64,000 nt of DNA from Streptomyces sp. MspMP-M5 (GTDB taxonomy: Bacteria > Actinomycetota > Actinomycetes > Streptomycetales > Streptomycetaceae): contig NZ_KB891929.1 in the NCBI RefSeq assembly GCF_000373585.1, positions 186,001 to 250,000 on the forward strand. The letters run 5' to 3'. The translations under genes were made by a program, and so were the position numbers. Below, piece by piece: positions 7,004-14,733 of the stretch. Positions within the stretch are counted from its first letter, which is position 1, and each line of letters begins with the position of its first letter. The notes beneath the pieces were generated by a model that was given only the letters and a program-made list of their open reading frames with translations, was not told the DNA's origin and ran no database searches.

Positions 7004-9442
7004 CTAGTCGCGGAGCAGGTCCGGGACGCCGTGCTCGTCGGGGTCGTCCGGGGCGGCGGAGAGCACGGTCAGCTGCTGGGTGGCTCGGGTCAGGGCGACA
7101 TAGAGGACCCGCAGGCCGGCCGGGGACTCGTCGGCGATCTCGGCGGGCGAGACCACCAGGGTGGCGTCGTACTCCAGGCCCTTGGCCTCCAGGGAGCCCA
7201 GCGCGACCACGCGGTCGCCGAGGCCGGCCAGCCAGTCGCGGGCCTGTGCGCGGCGGCGCATCGCCACCACGACGCCGACCGTGCCCTCGACCTCCGCCAG
7301 CAGCCGTTCGGCCTCGGCGACGGTGGCCCGGGCCAGCGCCTCGTCGGCGGTGCCGTCCGCGCCGCCGGTGCCTCCGGTGCCGTCGACGGCGCCGAAGCGC
7401 GGCTGCAGGCCGGTCGAGCGGACCGCCCGGGGCGCCGGGGTGCCGGGCATGGCCAGGGCCAGGACCCGGGACGCCAGCTCGGCGATCTCGGCCGGGTTGC
7501 GGTAGTTCACGGTGAGCGTGAAGCGGCGGCGCGGGCGGGTGCCGAGCGCCTCGTCGCGGGCCTCGGCGGCCTCGTCCGGGTCCGACCAGGAGGACTGCGC
7601 CGGGTCGCCGACCACGGTCCAGGTGGCGTGCCGGCCGCGGCGGCCGACCATCCGCCACTGCATCGGCGTCAGGTCCTGGGCCTCGTCGACGATGACGTGC
7701 GCGTAGTCGGTGCGCTCCTCCTCCAGGCGCTCCCTGCGCCCCCGGCCGGCGGAGAGCCGGTCCGCGTAGGTGGTCAGCTCCTCCAGGCCGGTCAGCTGGT
7801 CCAGCGGGTCGGCCTCGCGGGGGCGGGCCGGCCGGGCCGGGGCGCCCAGGATCTGCTGGAGCTCGTCCAGCAGCGCGACATCGTGCACCGACAGCGGACC
7901 CCGGCCGTCGTCACCCAACCTCCGCAGCGAGCGGGCGAGTTGGCGGACCTCGCGGGGGTTGAGGAGGCGGCGGGCCCAGCGGCCGAGGCGGCGCTCGTCG
8001 GCCATCGCGGCCAGGACGCCGCGCGGGGTGAGCTCCGGCCACCAGGCGTCGAGGAACGCCTGGAAGTCGGGCTCGGTGACGAGGTCCTCGTCGAAGCCCT
8101 GGCGGGCCTCGGCGGCCAGCTCCGGGTCGGAGTAGCGGCGGGCGCCGCCGGACTTGGCCCACAGGGCGTCCAGGATCAGCCGGCGGGCGCGCGGGCGCAG
8201 CAGGTTGACCGGGGCGGTGCCGCCCAGCGCGGACTGGCGGACGGCGCGCAGCTCGGCCTCGTCCAGTTCGAGCCGGGCGCCGAAGGCGACGACCCGGAGG
8301 CGGGTGGGCGGGGCCGGGGCGTCGCCGGGTGCGGCGGCGAGGTCCTCCAGGGACAGCTGGGTGTCCTCGGCGGTGCGGGCGCGCGGCGGGGCGGGCACGG
8401 CCGCCTCCAGAGCCCCGCGGGCGGCCTTGCGCAGCAGCTTCTGCATCCGCGCCGAACCCTTGATGCGGGAGATCGGCGGCGGGTCGTACGCGGTCGCCTC
8501 GGCGCCCTCCACGAGCGAGCCGAGCGCCCGGATGGCGACCTGCCCCTCCTCGCCCAGGGAGGGCAGCACGCCCTCGGTGTAGGCGACCAGCAGCGGGGTC
8601 GGGGAGACGATCAGGATGCCGCCGGCGTAGCGGCGGCGGTCCTGGTAGAGGAGGTAGGCGGCGCGGTGCAGGGCGACCGCGGTCTTGCCGGTGCCGGGCC
8701 CGCCCTCGACCTCGGTGACGGAGGCGGCGGGGGCCCGGATCACCATGTCCTGCTCGGCCTGGATGGAGGCGACGATGTCCCGCATGGTGTGGCTGCGGGC
8801 CCGGCCCAGCGCGGCCATGAGCGCGCCGTCGCCGACCGCCGGCAGCTCCTCGCCGTCCAGGGTGGCGGTGACCTCCGGGCGCATCAGGTCGTCCTCGACG
8901 CCCAGCACCCGGCGGCCCTTGGAGCGGATCACCCGGCGGCGGACGACCCGGCCGGGGGCGACCGGGGTGGCGCGGTAGAAGGGCGCGGCGGCCGGCGCCC
9001 GCCAGTCGATGACCAGCGGGGAGTAGTCCGCGTCCAGGACCCCGAGGCGGCCGATGTGCAGCGTCTCGGCGATGGCGGCGCGGCCGTCCCGGATTGCGCC
9101 GTCGGCCGGCTCGACGGAGGTGTAGGCGCCGTCCGGGCCCTTCTTGCCGTCCTTGCCCGGGAGCAGGTCGATCCGGCCGAAGAGGAAGTCCTCGTACTCG
9201 GAGTTGAGCCGGTGGAGGTGGACGCCGGCCTGGAAGACCTGGGCGTCGCGTTCGGCGAGCGCGCCGGGCGTGCCGACCTGGCCGCGCTTGGCGGCGTCGT
9301 CCATCAGGAACTCGGCCTCGTGGATCTTCTCCTCGAGGCGCCGGTAGACGCGGTCGAGGTGTGCCTGCTCGGCCTCGATCTCGCGGTCCCGAACGGAATC
9401 CGGTGCGTGGTCCGGTGCGTGCGTGGCGTTGTGCGCGGCCAC
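7004..9442 (-). CDS. HelD/HelR-like superfamily 1 helicase (RNA polymerase recycling motor)
   Basis: An 812-residue UvrD-like ATPase. The N-terminus (residues about 20-90) is a long coiled coil, as in HelD proteins that insert an arm into RNA polymerase. Walker A is GGPGTGKTAVALHR with Lys253; a large helical insertion rich in Ala/Pro/Arg follows. Walker B is HVIVDEAQDLTPMQW and the late motifs include LEAKGLEYDATLV and LYVALTRATQQL. HelD family members dislodge RNA polymerase from DNA and recycle it; the HelR branch in Streptomyces also gives rifamycin tolerance. I could not find a rifamycin-associated promoter element upstream, so this looks like the housekeeping paralogue. Start is GTG at 9442, with AAGGGGG upstream. 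Confidence 0.85.
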   Translation of the reverse strand: MAAHNATHAPDHAPDSVRDREIEAEQAHLDRVYRRLEEKIHEAEFLMDDAAKRGQVGTPGALAERDAQVFQAGVHLHRLNSEYEDFLFGRIDLLPGKDGKKGPDGAYTSVEPADGAIRDGRAAIAETLHIGRLGVLDADYSPLVIDWRAPAAAPFYRATPVAPGRVVRRRVIRSKGRRVLGVEDDLMRPEVTATLDGEELPAVGDGALMAALGRARSHTMRDIVASIQAEQDMVIRAPAASVTEVEGGPGTGKTAVALHRAAYLLYQDRRRYAGGILIVSPTPLLVAYTEGVLPSLGEEGQVAIRALGSLVEGAEATAYDPPPISRIKGSARMQKLLRKAARGALEAAVPAPPRARTAEDTQLSLEDLAAAPGDAPAPPTRLRVVAFGARLELDEAELRAVRQSALGGTAPVNLLRPRARRLILDALWAKSGGARRYSDPELAAEARQGFDEDLVTEPDFQAFLDAWWPELTPRGVLAAMADERRLGRWARRLLNPREVRQLARSLRRLGDDGRGPLSVHDVALLDELQQILGAPARPARPREADPLDQLTGLEELTTYADRLSAGRGRRERLEEERTDYAHVIVDEAQDLTPMQWRMVGRRGRHATWTVVGDPAQSSWSDPDEAAEARDEALGTRPRRRFTLTVNYRNPAEIAELASRVLALAMPGTPAPRAVRSTGLQPRFGAVDGTGGTGGADGTADEALARATVAEAERLLAEVEGTVGVVVAMRRRAQARDWLAGLGDRVVALGSLEAKGLEYDATLVVSPAEIADESPAGLRVLYVALTRATQQLTVLSAAPDDPDEHGVPDLLRD

Positions 9443-9656
9443 CCAAGCCCCCTTCTGCTGTGCGTAGGGCAGCCGTCAACCGTACGCGAACCCGGCACGG
9501 TGCGCACCTGGAGGTATGGACAAAACCGGACGTCGGCGGTCGGATGTCGACTCGGAAGGCGTTTCGGTCGGGCAGGCCCGGTCACCCCGCCGGATACGGA
9601 GGCACCGTCGCCGGATCAGGTCGCGGCGACGGACCCGGCGGCGGACCCGGCCGCGG

Positions 9657-10250
9657 TCACGGGATGCCCGCGGTCCGCCGCCGGTGCCGGGCCACCCGGG
9701 CGCGGTTGCCGCAGACCTCGCTGGAGCACCAGCGACGGCGCCGGCCGCGCGAGGTGTCCAGATAGACCAGCGGGCAGCCGTCGCCGGCGCACTGGCGCAG
9801 CCGGCCGCGCGCCGCCGGGTCGGTGAGCAGCGCGACGGCGTCCCGGGCCACCGCCGCCAGCAGCCCGGCGCAGTCGGGCGGGGCGGCCAGGGCGCCGGCG
9901 AGCGCGCCGTCCGGGCCGCGGACCGCGCGCACGGCGGGCGGCGCGGCGCCCTCGGCGGCGGCGTTGAGCAGCGCCAGATCGGCCGCGGCGGCCCGGCCGC
10001 GCACTTCGGCCCGGACGACCCGGCCCAGCAGCTCGCGCAGCGCCCGGAAACGGGCGACCCAGCCGGCGTCGACGGCGTCGAGCGGGGCGCCGGGCGGCAC
10101 CAGTCCCGCGCCGGTCAGCCAGGCGGCCAGCGGCGCCGGGCCGGTGAGCCGCTCGCCGGCGGCCGGGGCGCCGCCGGCGGTGGCCATCAGGTCCAGGCAG
10201 ATCCGCCCGCAGTCGAACCGGAAGTCGTAGGGGACTGCCATGGCTGCCAT
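9657..10250 (-). CDS. ABATE-domain / CGNR zinc-finger regulator
   Basis: A 197-residue putative transcription factor. The N-terminal part (YDFRFDCGRICLDLMATAGG) is the putative stress-induced ABATE domain. The C-terminus carries the CGNR zinc finger: RLRQCAGDGCPLVYLD, then WCSSEVCGNRARVARHRRR, with four Cys to hold zinc and an Arg-rich helix to bind DNA. ATG at 10250 is preferred because GGAG lies 10 nt upstream; a second ATG at 10241 is possible. It stands alone, divergent from the methyltransferase at 10548. The target is unknown, but the intergenic region has tandem 13-bp repeats that a neighbouring regulator such as this one might bind (inference). Confidence 0.85.
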   Translation of the reverse strand: MAAMAVPYDFRFDCGRICLDLMATAGGAPAAGERLTGPAPLAAWLTGAGLVPPGAPLDAVDAGWVARFRALRELLGRVVRAEVRGRAAAADLALLNAAAEGAAPPAVRAVRGPDGALAGALAAPPDCAGLLAAVARDAVALLTDPAARGRLRQCAGDGCPLVYLDTSRGRRRRWCSSEVCGNRARVARHRRRTAGIP

Positions 10251-10445
10251 GTGCCTGTCACTCCTTGCGAACGGACACGGGACGGGAAAGGGGGCGCCGG
10301 GGGCGTACAGGAGCGTTCCCAGGGTGCCCGCCCGCGCCGCCCGCCGGAAGGCCGCGCGCGGGCGGCGGCGGAACGGGGCGGCCCGCGGCGCGCCAAGTGG
10401 CCGCCCGATCCGGGCACTTCGCACGGCCGCCACGAGACATGCCGC

Positions 10446-10533
10446 GTGGACACCCCCTGCGGACGCCCGCGCAGCACCTCATCCGGACACCCGCGTAGAC
10501 ACCCCATGTAGACACTGCACGTATACACGTGTT
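10446..10533 (+). repeat. 13-bp iterons abutting the methyltransferase promoter
   Basis: Three contiguous 13-bp units run straight into the -10 box: GTAGACACCCCAT at 10495, GTAGACACTGCAC at 10508 and GTATACACGTGTT at 10521. Related copies are at 10483 (CCGGACACCCGC) and 10446 (GTGGACACCCCCT). The shared core is GTAGACAC. They cover the -35 region and look like an operator array. Confidence 0.55.
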
Positions 10534-10534
10534 G

Positions 10535-10540
10535 TATAGT
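10535..10540 (+). promoter_or_regulatory. -10 box TATAGT for the methyltransferase gene
   Basis: TATAGT is close to the sigma-70 consensus and ends 7 nt before ATG 10548, implying a leaderless mRNA. The -35 position falls inside the 13-bp iterons. Confidence 0.65.
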
Positions 10541-10547
10541 CCGCGGC

Positions 10548-11324
10548 ATGTCGTCCTCACCGCTGCTCAAGAACCGCTCCACGCTGGCCCACAAGCTCGG
10601 CTACGCGGTCCGCAACCCGGCCCGGATCGCCCCCTACGTCAGGCGCACCGCCCGCGACACCTGGCTGCGCCTGAAGCACCCCGACCACGTCGCGTACTAC
10701 CGCGCGGTGATGGCCTCGGACACCGACCGCAACCCGGAGGCCGCGGTCGGCAGCCGCAGCCACGAACGCTGGCTGGCACTGGGCGAGATGCAGTTCGACT
10801 ACCTCGTGGAGCACGGACTGCGCCCCGGGCACCGGATGCTCGACATCGGCTGCGGCAACCTCCGGGCCGGCTGGCGGTTCATCGACCACCTGGACACCGG
10901 CAACTACTACGGGATCGACATCTCGCCGGACATCCTGATAGCCGCCAAGCGGACCCTCGCCACCTACGAACTCCAGGACAAGCTCCCGCACTTGACCCTC
11001 ACCCAGGACCTGAAGCTGGACTTCCTGCCGGCCGCGCACTTCGACGTCGTCCACGCACACAGCGTCTTCTCGCACTCGCCGCTGCCCGTCATCGACGAGT
11101 GCCTGGCGCACGTCGGCCGGATCCTGGCCCCCGGCGGCTTCTTCGACTTCACCTTCGACCGCACCGAGGGCGCCGAACACCAGGTCCTGCGCGAGGACTT
11201 CTACTACCGGACCGAGACCCTGCTGCGGCTGGCCCGCGGGCACGGGCTGACGGCGCGCTTCATGGAGGACTGGGAGACCCGGCCGCACGGCCAGTCCAAG
11301 ATCCGGGTGAGCAACCCGGCCTGA
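10548..11324 (+). CDS. SAM-dependent methyltransferase (class I)
   Basis: A 258-residue methyltransferase. Motif I is MLDIGCGNLRAGWRFI (residues about 97-112), followed by the acidic ribose-binding loop YYGIDISPDIL. A central VVHAHSVFSHSPLPVIDECL and a later APGGFFDFTFDRTEGAEH complete the class I fold. The N-terminal 50 residues are basic and helical (AYVAYYRAVMAS-type region is replaced by DHVAYYRAVMAS), which may contact a membrane or substrate. The substrate cannot be predicted. ATG 10548 lies 7 nt after a TATAGT box and has no ribosome binding site, so the mRNA is probably leaderless. It is convergent with nnaR, and the two share a hairpin. Confidence 0.82.
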   Translation: MSSSPLLKNRSTLAHKLGYAVRNPARIAPYVRRTARDTWLRLKHPDHVAYYRAVMASDTDRNPEAAVGSRSHERWLALGEMQFDYLVEHGLRPGHRMLDIGCGNLRAGWRFIDHLDTGNYYGIDISPDILIAAKRTLATYELQDKLPHLTLTQDLKLDFLPAAHFDVVHAHSVFSHSPLPVIDECLAHVGRILAPGGFFDFTFDRTEGAEHQVLREDFYYRTETLLRLARGHGLTARFMEDWETRPHGQSKIRVSNPA

Positions 11325-11347
11325 GGGGCACGGCGGCCCCTCGGGCC
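11318..11347. terminator. Shared terminator of the methyltransferase and nnaR
   Basis: A 12-bp stem (11318-11329 with 11336-11347) with one G-T pair and a 6-nt loop overlaps the methyltransferase stop codon and lies just before the end of the convergent nnaR. Confidence 0.65.
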
Positions 11348-11351
11348 GGCG

Positions 11352-12548
11352 TCAGCCGCCGTCCCCGCAGGACCCGGAGTACTTCCCGGATTCCGCCGCC
11401 GCGTCCAGTGCCAGCCGGTAGCCGCGCTTGACCACCGTCTGGATCAGCCGGGGCTCCCCCAGCGCCGTCCGCAGGCGCGCCATCGCGGTCTCCACCGCGT
11501 GCTCGTCCCGGCCCGTGCCCGGCAGCGCCCGCAGCAGTTCGGCGCGGGCCACCACCCAGCCGGGGCGGCGGGCCAGGGCACGCAGCAGCGCCATCCCGGC
11601 GGGCGGCACCGGGCGCAGCGCCCCGTCCACCACGGCGCCCCGGCCGCGGATCTCCAGCCGCCGGCCGGCGACCGGCAACGGCGGTATCCGGCCCGGGAGT
11701 TCCCGGCACAGCAGCTGCACCAGCGGGCCCAGCCGGAACCGCTCCGGCTGCCGGGTGGACACCTCCAGCGCCTCCAGCGGGAGCGCCGTCACCGGGCCCA
11801 CGCACGCCACCAGCACGTCCTGCCGCAGCGCGGCCAGCAGCTCCGGCTGGATGCCGCGCTCGGCGGCCCGGCGCAGCAGCGAGGCGGCGGCCGGTGCGCT
11901 GGTGAACGTCACCGCGTCCAGGCCGCGCGCCAGGACGGCGTCCAGCAGCCGGTCCACCGGCCCGAGGTCGGCCGGCGGCATCCAGCGGTAGACGGGCACC
12001 CCGACCACCTCCGCGCCACCGGCCCGCAGCGCCTCGACGAACCCCGGCAGCGGCTCCCCGTGCAACTGGAGGGCGATCCGCCGCCCGTCGACGCCCGCCG
12101 CCATCAGATGGTCGAGCACCTCGGCCATCGACTCCGAGGCCGGCGACCACTTCTCGGTCAAACCGGCCGCCCGGATCGCGCCGCGCACCTTCGGGCCGCG
12201 GGCCAGCAGTTCCGTCCCGGCCAGCCGGCCCAGCAGCGCCTCGCCCAGCCCCCAGCCCTCCGCCGCCTCGATCCAGCCGCGGAACCCGATGGCGGTGGTG
12301 GCCACCACCACGTCCGGCGGGTCGTCGGCCAGCGCGCGGGTGACGGCGAGCAGTTCGGTGTCGTCCGACAGCGGCACGATGCGCAGCGCCGGGGCGTGCA
12401 CCACCTGGGCGCCGCGGCGCTCCAGCAGGGCGCCCAGCTCCTCGGCCCGGCGGGCCGCCGTCACCCCGACGGTGAAGCCGTCCAACGGGCGCAGCCCCCG
12501 GCCCCGTTCCGCGGGCTCCCGCCCGGCCTCCTCCTGCTGCTGGTGCAT
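11352..12548 (-). CDS. nnaR: NnaR-type regulator: HemD-like domain fused to winged helix
   Basis: A 398-residue transcription factor. Residues about 25-285 resemble uroporphyrinogen-III synthase (FTVGVTAARRAEELGALLERRG, the VVVATTAIGFRGWIEAAEGWG loop, and VTFTSAPAAASLLRRA). Residues about 305-385 are an OmpR-type winged helix (RRPGWVVARAELLRALPG, HAVETAMARLRTAL, IQTVVKRGYRL). This fusion next to narK is the signature of NnaR, reported to co-activate nitrate and nitrite assimilation genes with GlnR in Streptomyces and Mycobacterium. The HemD-like part is probably a sensor and not the main heme-pathway enzyme (inference). A GlnR-like half site lies about 140 nt upstream. Confidence 0.83.
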   Translation of the reverse strand: MHQQQEEAGREPAERGRGLRPLDGFTVGVTAARRAEELGALLERRGAQVVHAPALRIVPLSDDTELLAVTRALADDPPDVVVATTAIGFRGWIEAAEGWGLGEALLGRLAGTELLARGPKVRGAIRAAGLTEKWSPASESMAEVLDHLMAAGVDGRRIALQLHGEPLPGFVEALRAGGAEVVGVPVYRWMPPADLGPVDRLLDAVLARGLDAVTFTSAPAAASLLRRAAERGIQPELLAALRQDVLVACVGPVTALPLEALEVSTRQPERFRLGPLVQLLCRELPGRIPPLPVAGRRLEIRGRGAVVDGALRPVPPAGMALLRALARRPGWVVARAELLRALPGTGRDEHAVETAMARLRTALGEPRLIQTVVKRGYRLALDAAAESGKYSGSCGDGG

Positions 12549-12686
12549 CGGTCCGTCCCGTCCGCCCGGAGTGGTCTGTTGCGCCCCGCGCTCCCGTCCG
12601 TGGCGCGCACGGTGCCGGCGCGGTCCGGCGCACCCGCGCCGGATGTCGAGCCTGCCAACGGCACGTGACAGGCCCGGTGCGCCAGT

Positions 12687-12702
12687 ATTTCCCCGCTGTT
12701 AC
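12687..12702 (-). promoter_or_regulatory. GlnR-like half site upstream of nnaR
   Basis: On the minus strand GTAAC-AGCGGG-GAAAT matches the GlnR unit gTnAC-n6-GaAAC at nine of ten informative positions. It lies about 140-155 nt before the nnaR start. The second unit of a full GlnR box is not clear. Confidence 0.45.
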
Positions 12703-12727
12703 GGAAGCGCCTCCCGGGGCCCGGTTC

Positions 12728-14143
12728 TCAGAGGTCCGCGTATACGGGACGGCGCGTCGTCCCGTCCGGCTCCTCCGCAGCCGAGCCGCCCGCCGGGCGG
12801 CGCACGTACACCGCCCAGGTGACCGCCCCGCACACCGCGTAGAACACCAGGAACGCGGCGAACGCGGCCACCCCGGAGCCGGTGGCGGCGAACGCCTCCC
12901 GGAAGGCGAGGTTGATGCCCAGCCCGCCGAGCGCGCCGACCGCCCCGATCAGCCCCATCGCGGCCCCCGAGAGCCGCCGCCCGTCGGCCGCGGCCGCCTC
13001 GCCGGCCAGCCCCCGGCGCACCGCCCGGGCCAGGAAGATGCCCGGGATCATCTTGTAGGTGGCGCCGTTGCCCAGGCCGGTGAGCAGGAACAGCGCGGTG
13101 AAGCCGGCGAGGAACAGCGGCAGCGAGTGCGCCGCCGAGGCGGCCAGCACCACCCCGGTGGCCAGGCCCATCGCCGCGAAACCGCCCAGGGTGATCCGCG
13201 CGCCGCCGTACCGGTCCGCCAGCCAGCCGCCGGCCGGCCGGGCCAGCGACCCCAGCAGCGGCCCGAGGAAGGTCAGCGACGCCGCCTGGAGGGGGGTGCG
13301 CGCGAACTGGCTCTGGAGGACCAGCCCGAAGGCGAAGCTGTAGCCGATGAACGACCCGAAGGTGCCGACGTAGAGCAGCGCCATCACCCAGGTGTGCCGG
13401 TCCCGGGCCGCCGCCACGGCCGCCCCGGCGTCGTTGGCGACCGGCGCGAGGTTGTCCATGAACAGCGCGGCCAGCACCGCGCTCAGCACGATCAGCGGCA
13501 GGTACACGGCGAGCACCAGCCGCGGCCGGGCCGCCCCGGCCGTGCCGATCACCAGCAGCCCCAGCAGCTGCACCACCGGCACGCCGAGGTTGCCGCCGCC
13601 GGCGTTCAGCCCCAGCGCCCAGCCCTTCCTGCGCAGCGGGAAGAAGGCGTTGATGTTGGTCATCGACGAGGCGAAGTTGCCGCCCCCGACACCGGCCAGC
13701 GCGGCCACCGCCAGGAACACCCCGTACGGCGTGCCCGGCCTCATCACCAGCGCCGCGGCCGCCGCCGGCACCACCACCAGCAGCAGCGCGCTGAAGACCG
13801 TCCAGTTGCGCCCGCCGAACCGCGCCACGGCGAAGGTGTACGGCACCCGCAGCACCGCGCCCACCGCCGTCGGCACCGCCACCAGGAAGAATTTCCCGGC
13901 CGGGTCGATCCCGTATTCCGGCCCCATGAACAGCACCATCACCGACCACAGGCTCCATACGGAGAAGCCGATGTGCTCGGTCAGCACCGACAGGGCGAGG
14001 TTGCGCCGGGCGATCCGCTCCCCGGACTCCCGCCAGAACACCTCGTCCTCGGGGTCCCAGCGCTCGATCCAGCGCCGCCCCTTCCTCACCCGGCCACCCG
14101 TGCTGCGGGTGGCCGCGGTCTCCGTCGCGGTCTGGGCCGTCAT
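12728..14143 (-). CDS. narK: NarK-family nitrate/nitrite transporter (MFS)
   Basis: A 471-residue inner-membrane major-facilitator protein with about 12 membrane helices. The nitrate signature in the fifth-helix region, GVGGGNFASSMTNINAFFP followed by RRKGWALGLNAGGGN, is diagnostic of the NarK/NasA/NrtP family. It imports nitrate or exchanges it for nitrite. The ATG at 14143 has GGGAGG 5 nt upstream, which decides the start over one at 14155. It precedes nnaR in the same orientation. A TAGCGT -10 and a GlnR box centred near -41 indicate activation under nitrogen limitation (inference from site sequence plus known GlnR biology). Confidence 0.92.
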   Translation of the reverse strand: MTAQTATETAATRSTGGRVRKGRRWIERWDPEDEVFWRESGERIARRNLALSVLTEHIGFSVWSLWSVMVLFMGPEYGIDPAGKFFLVAVPTAVGAVLRVPYTFAVARFGGRNWTVFSALLLVVVPAAAAALVMRPGTPYGVFLAVAALAGVGGGNFASSMTNINAFFPLRRKGWALGLNAGGGNLGVPVVQLLGLLVIGTAGAARPRLVLAVYLPLIVLSAVLAALFMDNLAPVANDAGAAVAAARDRHTWVMALLYVGTFGSFIGYSFAFGLVLQSQFARTPLQAASLTFLGPLLGSLARPAGGWLADRYGGARITLGGFAAMGLATGVVLAASAAHSLPLFLAGFTALFLLTGLGNGATYKMIPGIFLARAVRRGLAGEAAAADGRRLSGAAMGLIGAVGALGGLGINLAFREAFAATGSGVAAFAAFLVFYAVCGAVTWAVYVRRPAGGSAAEEPDGTTRRPVYADL

Positions 14144-14188
14144 GGCGCCTCCCAAGGTCGGTGCGGTCCGCGGACCGGGTCCGACTCG

Positions 14189-14194
14189 ACGCTA
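14189..14194 (-). promoter_or_regulatory. -10 box (TAGCGT) of narK
   Basis: TAGCGT on the minus strand fits TANNNT and lies 45 nt before the narK start, leaving room for the GGGAGG ribosome binding site. The GlnR box overlaps the -35 position. Confidence 0.5.
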
Positions 14195-14204
14195 GGGACG
14201 GCGG

Positions 14205-14241
14205 GTTACCGCCCTGTGGCAGCACGTCACCGGCGCGAAAC
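14205..14241. promoter_or_regulatory. GlnR box upstream of narK
   Basis: Two tandem units spaced 21 bp apart: GTTAC-n6-GTGGC (14205-14220) and GTCAC-n6-GAAAC (14226-14241). The second is a perfect match to gTnAC-n6-GaAAC; the first keeps the GTTAC half. The centre is about 41 bp upstream of the predicted narK transcription start, the usual place for an activator. Confidence 0.65.
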
Positions 14242-14550
14242 CTTGCGCTCACGCGGGACGGGTGCACGCGGTGAGCCGCCGCGGCACATCCGCGGCGTAC
14301 GGAGCGGAGGCGGTGCGCCGCCGTGCACCACGCGCCCCTCCGTTCACCCGAACGGGGTAATGGCACGTGCCGCGGACACTGCCAGCCTTCTTATCGGACG
14401 CACCGTGTAACCAGCCCACCACGCTCCGTCGTGAGAGGCGTCGGGCCCGCTCGTGGCCCGCCGTCCGGCGGCGGTCCTCGCCTCTGCCAGGGCGCCACAC
14501 CCGCCCCCGCAGGGATGCCGGGCCCCGGACACCGGAAGGAAAGGGATGCC

Positions 14551-14598
14551 ATGCACCGACCCCCGCAGCGGATCACCGGCGGACGACCCGGCTCCTGA
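14551..14598 (+). CDS. 15-codon ORF upstream of the lasso-cyclase-like gene
   Basis: MHRPPQRITGGRPGS preceded by a very strong ribosome binding site (GGAAGGAAAGGG at 14534-14545). It ends 135 nt before the GTG of the next gene. It does not look like a lasso precursor: there is no leader with a Thr at -2 and no core with Asp/Glu at position 7-9. It could be a leader peptide that tunes downstream expression, or a chance ORF. Nothing else in 14242-14733 looks coding. Confidence 0.3.
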   Translation: MHRPPQRITGGRPGS

Positions 14599-14733
14599 CG
14601 TCCCCGCCGCCGCGCGATCCCCCTGCCGGGGCACCTCCCCGCCCCGGCAGCACCGAGGCCGGTCCGGCCGCCCGCGGCCGGACCGCCCCGCGCCCCGCCG
14701 GTCCCCGACCACGCCAAGGAGTGGTAACCCCCC

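Noticed and set aside
9443-9656. Rifamycin-associated element upstream of the HelD-like gene
   Set aside because: Only a single GGGGCTTG-like half is present next to the start codon; the inverted partner is missing.
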